Part shown: positions 5,911 to 10,174 of the stretch, piece after piece | Layout: every line of letters starts with the position of its first letter | Numbering within the stretch: the first letter of the stretch is position 1 | NCBI GenBank assembly: GCA_034112325.1 | Contig: JAWUVO010000050.1 | Coordinates: 1-10,174, forward strand | DNA from: Bermanella sp034112325 | Lineage (GTDB): Bacteria; Pseudomonadota; Gammaproteobacteria; Pseudomonadales; Oceanobacteraceae | Direction of reading: 5' to 3' | DNA length: 10,174 bases | The notes under the pieces: generated by a model | What the model was told of the DNA's origin: nothing | The model's input: only the letters and a program-made list of their open reading frames with translations | The model's database searches: none | Made by a program: the position numbers and the translations under genes

Positions 5911-7137
5911 TTAAACAGCTACTTCTAAATCCATCTCAGAGAAATTATAAATAGAAGGCGGTGTTAATGGATCAGGTTTAGCTTGATAGTTAATAAAGTC
6001 ATAATCAAAACCAAATTGCTGTAAAAATTCTGTTTTAAAACTTTTAAGATCTACAAGTTTAGTAAGATTCTGTTGATTAACGGTTGCTAGAATTTGGTTA
6101 AGTTCTGCTTGAAGTGCTGAATCTATTTGAAGATTATCAATTCTGAGCTTTATATCTTTATTATTGTCATTAAATAATTTTGTCTCAAATAGTCTCAAAA
6201 CTTGCTCAACTGCTATTTCATAAGTGCCTGCTTTTTTCTGTAGCTGATTTAATAGCGACATATACAGCGGCATAGCTGGGGCAATTGAACTAGACGGTGT
6301 TAGCATAGCTTGAAATAAGCCAATATGAGCACTGCCGTTAATAGGTTCTAATTTTTGATCTAATGCGATAGCGGTTTCATGCAAATGAGATCTGGCTTTA
6401 CCCACTGTACCGCTGCCATAAATTTCTTTAGTATGATCTGTACCTAAAGTGCTATACGCAATTGTTTTAAAATTATCAGCAAGTACACCTGCTTTTTTTA
6501 ATCGATTAACCCAATCTTGCCAGTCTTCGCCACCCATTACTTTTATGGTCGAGTCAACTTCATCCTGAGTTGCGGCGTCTATTTCTAGGTCTAATAGCTC
6601 TTCTTTAAATAGATCAAGATGAGTGCCTGCATATTTGGAATTAATAGGCTTGATAACACTATGATACTCACCTAACCCTTTAACTGCTCTTTTAGACGAC
6701 GCCAAACTATAAACAAGCACATCAATTTTTTTATCTTGCTGCTGCAGTTTTTGTATTACCCAGTCCTTCGCATTTTTTTGAAAAGCATCTTGATTACTAC
6801 TTATAGCCGTCCTATTGGCTCGACGTGCGAAGTACTCAAAAGCCTGATTATTATAAAAACCAGCTGAACCTATTTTATGCGCTTGGGCTGCACGATCAAA
6901 ATAAACACCAATGGTGTCCATACCCGCACCAAAGGTCAAAGCAATACGACTAGCCAAACCCATACCCGAACTAGCCCCTATAACTAAAGCCGTTTTACCT
7001 TTTAGGTTAAAATCTTGTGAATCTGTCTGTGCTATAGTTTTTTCTTTTACTTTTATTATTTGCTGGTAAACATTATAAAAACAACCAACTGGATGAGAGT
7101 TGGTGCAGGCATTACTTCGAATTCTTGCTTTATACAT
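5911..7137 (-). CDS. FabV/TER-like trans-2-enoyl-ACP (or -CoA) reductase, divergent
   Basis: A 408-residue member of the FabV/trans-2-enoyl-CoA reductase family, long relatives of short-chain dehydrogenases that reduce enoyl thioesters with NAD(P)H. The family N-terminus (ARIR...HPVGC, 4-19), nucleotide-binding GASSGMG (54-60), MGGEDWQDWV (201-210), AGVLADNFKTIAYS (216-229) and MPLYMS (289-294) are all present, ending with the GFDYDFINYQ region. Characterised FabV proteins use Tyr-X8-Lys. Here Tyr240 is kept, but the Lys position is Arg249 (codon AGA at 6391-6393). The Tyr of the family's AYSYIG is Thr230, and the glycine-loop Tyr is Met59. It is full length with no frameshift, so it is not a simple pseudogene. 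It may have altered activity, or Arg may substitute. It probably pairs with the adjacent carrier protein. The start is secure: AGGGGGTGAT precedes the ATG. Confidence 0.9.
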   Translation of the reverse strand: MYKARIRSNACTNSHPVGCFYNVYQQIIKVKEKTIAQTDSQDFNLKGKTALVIGASSGMGLASRIALTFGAGMDTIGVYFDRAAQAHKIGSAGFYNNQAFEYFARRANRTAISSNQDAFQKNAKDWVIQKLQQQDKKIDVLVYSLASSKRAVKGLGEYHSVIKPINSKYAGTHLDLFKEELLDLEIDAATQDEVDSTIKVMGGEDWQDWVNRLKKAGVLADNFKTIAYSTLGTDHTKEIYGSGTVGKARSHLHETAIALDQKLEPINGSAHIGLFQAMLTPSSSIAPAMPLYMSLLNQLQKKAGTYEIAVEQVLRLFETKLFNDNNKDIKLRIDNLQIDSALQAELNQILATVNQQNLTKLVDLKSFKTEFLQQFGFDYDFINYQAKPDPLTPPSIYNFSEMDLEVAV

Positions 7138-7140
7138 ATT

Positions 7141-7150
7141 ATCACCCCCT
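7141..7150 (-). promoter_or_regulatory. Unusually strong ribosome binding site of the FabV-like gene
   Basis: On the minus strand AGGGGGTGAT ends 3 nt before the ATG, with its AGGGGG core 7 nt away. It follows nearly the full anti-Shine-Dalgarno complement (GGAGGTGAT) with one change. It is much stronger than the other sites in the window and lies in the 34-nt gap between ketosynthase and reductase, pointing to high or independent translation of the reductase. Confidence 0.7.
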
Positions 7151-7171
7151 GTAAAATTTAAGCTGTTTTAA

Positions 7172-8383
7172 CTAAACGCTTTTAAGGACTATACAAGCGT
7201 TAGTCCCACCAAATCCAAAACTGTTACTCAAAGCTGTGTTTATTATTTGCTGCTTTACTTCAGTTACTATTGGTAAATCTTTTGCTAAATCATCGGCTTG
7301 ATTTAAATTAGCTGAAGCTGCTATGAATTTCTCTCGCATCATAATCAAACTAAAAATCATCTCATGAACTCCAGCTGCGCCTAATGCATGACCAGACAAA
7401 GATTTAGTTGAGCCAATAAATGGAATACGTTCTGGGAAAGTTCGCGCAATTGCTTTTAACTCAACCAAGTCTCCAACTGGTGTACTGGTGCCGTGAGTAT
7501 TTATATAATCAACATCTTTTAAGTTGGCGTCCTTTAGCGCTAACACCATAGCTCGTTCAGCACCTATTCCATTAGGGGCCACCATGTTATCGCCGTCAGA
7601 AGAAGCGGCATAACCCACGACTTCGCCCAAAATATTTGCGCCTCTGGCAACAGCATGATCCCAGTTTTCAAGAATCGCGATACCCGCTCCGCCACTAACA
7701 ACAAAACCGTCACGGTCTATGTCATACGGGCGCGAAGCTTTTTCAGGCTGATCATTATACTTGGTAGATAACGCACCCATGCCATCAAACTGCATTGCAT
7801 AAGACCAGTGAGGGTGATCAATACCACCTGTTATAACCGTAGTCTGCAAACCCATTTTAATTTGCTGATAACCAGTACCAATGCAATGAGCACTGGTGGA
7901 GCACGCTGAAGTAATAGAATAACTTGGGCCTTTAATTTTAAACGCCGTAGCCAAATTAGCCGACACAGAACTGCCCATTTGGCGTGTCACCCGATAAGGG
8001 CCGACGCGCTTAACACCTTTTTCTTCTAAAACATTAACCGCGTCAATTAAATCGTCTGATGCAAAGCCACCAGCACCAACAATAAGCGCTGTATCTTCGC
8101 TGCTTAATTGCTCTGGTAATATTTGCGCTTGAGCAATAGCATCTTCCATTGCTAGGTAAGCCCACTTAGTGGCTTCGCCCATAAAGCGACCGATTTTTTT
8201 ATCAATTTTTTCTGTTCTGTCAGAGTGAATCACACCACTAATGTGTGAACGTAAACCTTTATCAATAAAACTTTGGTTAATACCAATACCGCTTTTGCCT
8301 TGTCTTAACGAAGATGCAACCGTTTCCCAGTCATTACCCAAACTAGAAACCAGACCAACACCAACAATTGCCACACGGTTCAT
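7172..8383 (-). CDS. FabB-like beta-ketoacyl-ACP synthase
   Basis: A 403-residue condensing enzyme that extends an acyl chain by decarboxylative condensation with malonyl-ACP. It aligns along its whole length with E. coli FabB more than with FabF. The Cys-His-His triad is intact: Cys161 in ACSTSAHC (160-167), His297 in HGTSTPVGD and His332 in GHALGAAG, with Lys327 and the glycine-rich NSFGFGGTN tail (387-395). FabB-type segments MGALSTKYND (202-211) and HRDGF/DRDGF (223-227) are conserved, while GGIDHPHWSYAMQFD (186-200) differs from FabB's GGGEELCWEMACEFD, near the acyl pocket. The start overlaps the dehydratase stop (TAATG), with AGGTG 8 nt upstream, so translation is probably coupled. I infer a paralogue paired with the FabA-like protein rather than the sole housekeeping FabB; the rest of the genome would be needed to be sure. 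Confidence 0.93.
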   Translation of the reverse strand: MNRVAIVGVGLVSSLGNDWETVASSLRQGKSGIGINQSFIDKGLRSHISGVIHSDRTEKIDKKIGRFMGEATKWAYLAMEDAIAQAQILPEQLSSEDTALIVGAGGFASDDLIDAVNVLEEKGVKRVGPYRVTRQMGSSVSANLATAFKIKGPSYSITSACSTSAHCIGTGYQQIKMGLQTTVITGGIDHPHWSYAMQFDGMGALSTKYNDQPEKASRPYDIDRDGFVVSGGAGIAILENWDHAVARGANILGEVVGYAASSDGDNMVAPNGIGAERAMVLALKDANLKDVDYINTHGTSTPVGDLVELKAIARTFPERIPFIGSTKSLSGHALGAAGVHEMIFSLIMMREKFIAASANLNQADDLAKDLPIVTEVKQQIINTALSNSFGFGGTNACIVLKSV

Positions 8384-8916
8384 TATTTAACACCTGTTAA
8401 CGAACTATGGGGAGTATCGTCACTAGGGAAAATACCGACCTTAATATCCTTTGCCGTGTAAATCACTTCGCCGTCGGCCCTTACTTCACCATCTGCTAAT
8501 GCTACAGAAAAATTACGCTTAATTAACTTGCGAATATGAACATGGAATTGTAATTTTTTAACCGTTGGTAATACTTCACCCGTTAACTTTAATTCGCCTA
8601 CACCCAATGCCCGTACTTTTCCATCAACTCCTTGAAAAAACAAAAACAATCCCAGCGTTTGCCATAGACCTTCAAGCCCCAAGCAACCTGGCATAATAGG
8701 ATCTCCTGGGAAGTGGCATTTAAAGAACCATAAATCTGGATTGATTTCCATTTCGGCAATGACCTCGCCCTTGCCATATTTGCCGCCCGTCATGTCAATT
8801 AACGGCACATCTTTTAATAGACGTAATTGATCGACTGGTAATTGAGCTTGCTTACTACCCACTTGTGCGATCAAAGATTCGACACTTAGATCTACCATTT
8901 TTTTTACCGCTGACAT
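8383..8916 (-). CDS. FabA-like beta-hydroxyacyl-ACP dehydratase
   Basis: A 177-residue hot-dog-fold dehydratase, close to FabA in length, converting 3-hydroxyacyl-ACP to trans-2-enoyl-ACP; true FabA also isomerises to cis-3. NPDLWFFKCHFPGDPIMPG (59-77), ALGVGELKLTGEVLPT (103-118) and ADGEV-DG-IYTA-D-KVG (141-161) match FabA. His68 is the catalytic His. Fourteen residues on, where FabA has Asp in GLDAMWQ, this protein has Glu82 in GLEGLWQ, and HFPG replaces HFIG; both are FabZ-like traits on a FabA body. Whether it isomerises is therefore open. It is the first gene of the operon. The start at 8916 has only a weak AGGC site; Met7 is an alternative with no better site. A run of eight As covers codons 4-7 on the coding strand. 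Confidence 0.92.
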   Translation of the reverse strand: MSAVKKMVDLSVESLIAQVGSKQAQLPVDQLRLLKDVPLIDMTGGKYGKGEVIAEMEINPDLWFFKCHFPGDPIMPGCLGLEGLWQTLGLFLFFQGVDGKVRALGVGELKLTGEVLPTVKKLQFHVHIRKLIKRNFSVALADGEVRADGEVIYTAKDIKVGIFPSDDTPHSSLTGVK

Positions 8917-8933
8917 GTTGTGCGCCTATAAAA

Positions 8934-8963
8934 TATTTAGCGACTAGGTTCCGCTAATGACAA
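8934..8963 (-). promoter_or_regulatory. Candidate promoter of the dehydratase-ketosynthase-reductase-ACP operon
   Basis: On the minus strand TTGTCA (8958-8963, five of six to the -35 consensus) is followed after 18 nt by TAAATA (8934-8939), a weak -10. Transcription would start close to 8927, leaving a very short leader before the ATG at 8916. AT-rich sequence further upstream could hold other promoters, so this is tentative. Confidence 0.35.
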
Positions 8964-9006
8964 TGCAACATCGTTATTAAAATTTATTATTGAGATATAA
9001 CGATGC

Positions 9007-9121
9007 GGTAGTAAAAGATACTACCAAATGTATGAGGGGTACTTTATAGATCTAACAGATTGGAGCTTGACCGAAAGTATCAAGCTATTGATTCAATGTG
9101 ACAATCGCCGCATTGAATCAA
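9007..9121. repeat. Three successive inverted repeats between rlmM and the operon
   Basis: Three perfect inverted repeats lie in the 243-bp gap. The first has GGTAGTA (9007-9013) pairing with 9019-9025, loop 5. The second has AGCTTGA (9064-9070) pairing with 9080-9086, loop 9. The third has TTGATTCAATG (9088-9098) pairing with 9111-9121, extendable by a wobble and one G-C pair. None is followed by a U-tract on either strand. The third has arms centred about 23 bp apart, roughly two helical turns, so it could be an operator, an mRNA 3' stabiliser for rlmM or part of a structured RNA. The sequence alone does not decide. Confidence 0.6.
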
Positions 9122-9159
9122 GATTTAAAAATTTTATAAGTAGTAAATTGAATTGAAAA

Positions 9160-10174
9160 TTAATACCTGCGTCTTAGGTGAACAGTTATCTCTTCTCTAT
9201 CATGGTAAAGATGCTTACCAGCCATATCTACATCAATGCCTGCGGCAGTGAATTTAGCTTGCATCAGTTCAAAACAAGCCGTGACTTCTGCGTAACGCTT
9301 TTTCATTGGTAGTTTTAGATTAAACACAGACTCGGCGCACCAGTCATTGACCAGCCAATGGGCCATACGCTCAGCCACTTTTTGTGGACTTTCTGCCATA
9401 TCACAAACCATCCAATGGACTTTTTTGCTCGGCGAGAATTTAAATCCATCAGTAGTGTGGTGTGTCACCTGCCCTGTTTCCATTAAGTCGCCTTTCATCG
9501 GTCCATTATCAACCGACTCGACCATCATGTTTCGCTTAACTAATTGCCAAGTCCAACCGCCTGGTGCAGCCCCCAAGTCTACTGCGCGCATACCAGCCGA
9601 CAGCCGCTCTCCCCATTGACGCTTGGGTATAAACCAGTGCCAAGCTTCTTCTAGCTTCAAAGTTGAGCGGCTTGGAGCGTCTTTAGGAGACTTTAAATGC
9701 AAAATGCCATCGGGCCACTTACATGCATTATTGGTAAAGTGATAACCAATTAATGCCTGATGACCATCTAGCATTAAGATCATCATTCTTGGTATTTTGC
9801 TATTGCGCTTTGCCGACAATTTATTCTGCTTGCGTAACGTAGCCGCTAATGGGGCCGTTAAGCTTTTGCATAAACGACTTAATTCTTTAGCTTCGTTGGT
9901 GTCTACGTGAACAATTTCTAATTCACCACAATGGGGAATGCCCTCTAAATTGCTTAACACACCCGCCACACGATCAACAGGATCAAGCTCAACCAGCTCT
10001 CCAGTTATAAACCATTGGCGAGCAAAAATAATGCTTCTAAAGTTTACGTGTTCTATTACTTGCTTTAGCTGATGGTCTTCAGCCACATAACTTACCCAGC
10101 CTTGATCAGCTTTTGTTTTACAGTAGCCAAAGCAGCCTGCGTCGTTAGCTACATCTTGAATTTCTGCAGCGGTC
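9160..10174 (-). CDS. rlmM: 23S rRNA 2'-O-ribose C2498 methyltransferase RlmM (5' end cut by window)
   Basis: RlmM uses S-adenosylmethionine to methylate the ribose of C2498 in the peptidyl-transferase centre of 23S rRNA. The frame is open to the right edge: residues encoded at 10087-10173 (TAAEIQDVAND-GCFGY...GWVSY) align with E. coli RlmM residues from about 18, so the GTG at 10084-10086 is an internal codon and about 20 residues are missing. The THUMP-like N-terminal part includes IIFARQWF. The catalytic domain has DAPSRSTLKLEEA (9646-9684), SAM-binding DLGAAPGGW (9553-9579), VDNGPMKGDLM, WMVCDM (9397-9414), FNLKLPMKKRYAEV and YHDREEITVH near the C-terminus, matching the K-D-K-E set of FtsJ-like enzymes. 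About 337 residues are visible of roughly 360. It lies on the same strand as the operon but 243 bp away, and is probably a separate unit. Confidence 0.95.
   Translation of the reverse strand, partial: TAAEIQDVANDAGCFGYCKTKADQGWVSYVAEDHQLKQVIEHVNFRSIIFARQWFITGELVELDPVDRVAGVLSNLEGIPHCGELEIVHVDTNEAKELSRLCKSLTAPLAATLRKQNKLSAKRNSKIPRMMILMLDGHQALIGYHFTNNACKWPDGILHLKSPKDAPSRSTLKLEEAWHWFIPKRQWGERLSAGMRAVDLGAAPGGWTWQLVKRNMMVESVDNGPMKGDLMETGQVTHHTTDGFKFSPSKKVHWMVCDMAESPQKVAERMAHWLVNDWCAESVFNLKLPMKKRYAEVTACFELMQAKFTAAGIDVDMAGKHLYHDREEITVHLRRRY

Noticed and set aside
8387..8400. Palindrome TTAACA-CC-TGTTAA over the ketosynthase ribosome binding site
   Set aside because: As RNA it gives at most five weak pairs. 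The sequence is constrained by the dehydratase C-terminus and the Shine-Dalgarno, so I do not call it a regulatory hairpin.
1..10174. CRISPR array, tRNA/rRNA, insertion sequence or prophage signs
   Set aside because: No spaced direct repeats, cloverleaf or rRNA sequence, transposase or integrase frame was found. Apart from the two palindromes the window looks like ordinary chromosome.

Overview
The window reads as chromosome of a low-GC gammaproteobacterium, most likely a marine Alteromonadales-type organism. Hpt, the YbiT-type ABC-F ATPase and RlmM align almost end to end with their remembered Escherichia coli counterparts. The AT-rich composition and the gene set (SrmB-like helicase with a lysine-rich tail, FabV-type reductase) fit Alteromonadaceae or relatives. 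The genus call is inference; no rRNA or tRNA is present to anchor it.

Layout, left to right. A plus-strand DEAD-box helicase (47-1435) converges on minus-strand hpt (1509-2036), with a perfect 14-bp palindrome between them. Minus-strand ybiT (2288-3874) follows, closed by a strong intrinsic terminator at 2201-2229. A small plus-strand ABM-type protein (4104-4388) has its own promoter and terminator. It is followed by a plus-strand AraC-family regulator (about 4523-5539) that converges on a four-gene minus-strand operon. A second copy of the palindrome sits in that convergent gap. In transcription order the operon is FabA-like dehydratase (8383-8916), FabB-like ketosynthase (7172-8383, TAATG overlap), FabV-like enoyl reductase (5911-7137) and acyl carrier protein (5627-5866). 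Upstream of it, on the same strand, is rlmM (9160 to the right edge), whose 5' end is cut off by the window.

The most interesting part is the operon. Dehydratase, condensing enzyme, enoyl reductase and carrier protein are together, but there is no ketoreductase, malonyl transferase or phosphopantetheinyl transferase. It therefore looks like a dedicated acyl-chain module that borrows housekeeping FabG and FabD. Two enzymes depart from the textbook active sites: the dehydratase has Glu where FabA has its catalytic Asp, and the reductase has Arg where FabV has the Lys of its Tyr-X8-Lys pair. The product is unknown to me. The convergent AraC gene and the hairpin-rich 243-bp leader are the nearest candidates for local control.

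Other points: two genes appear to start with TTG, supported by Shine-Dalgarno sites and family alignment. The AraC start is probably eight codons inside the longest ORF. The two palindromes are related copies of what may be a dispersed intergenic repeat.
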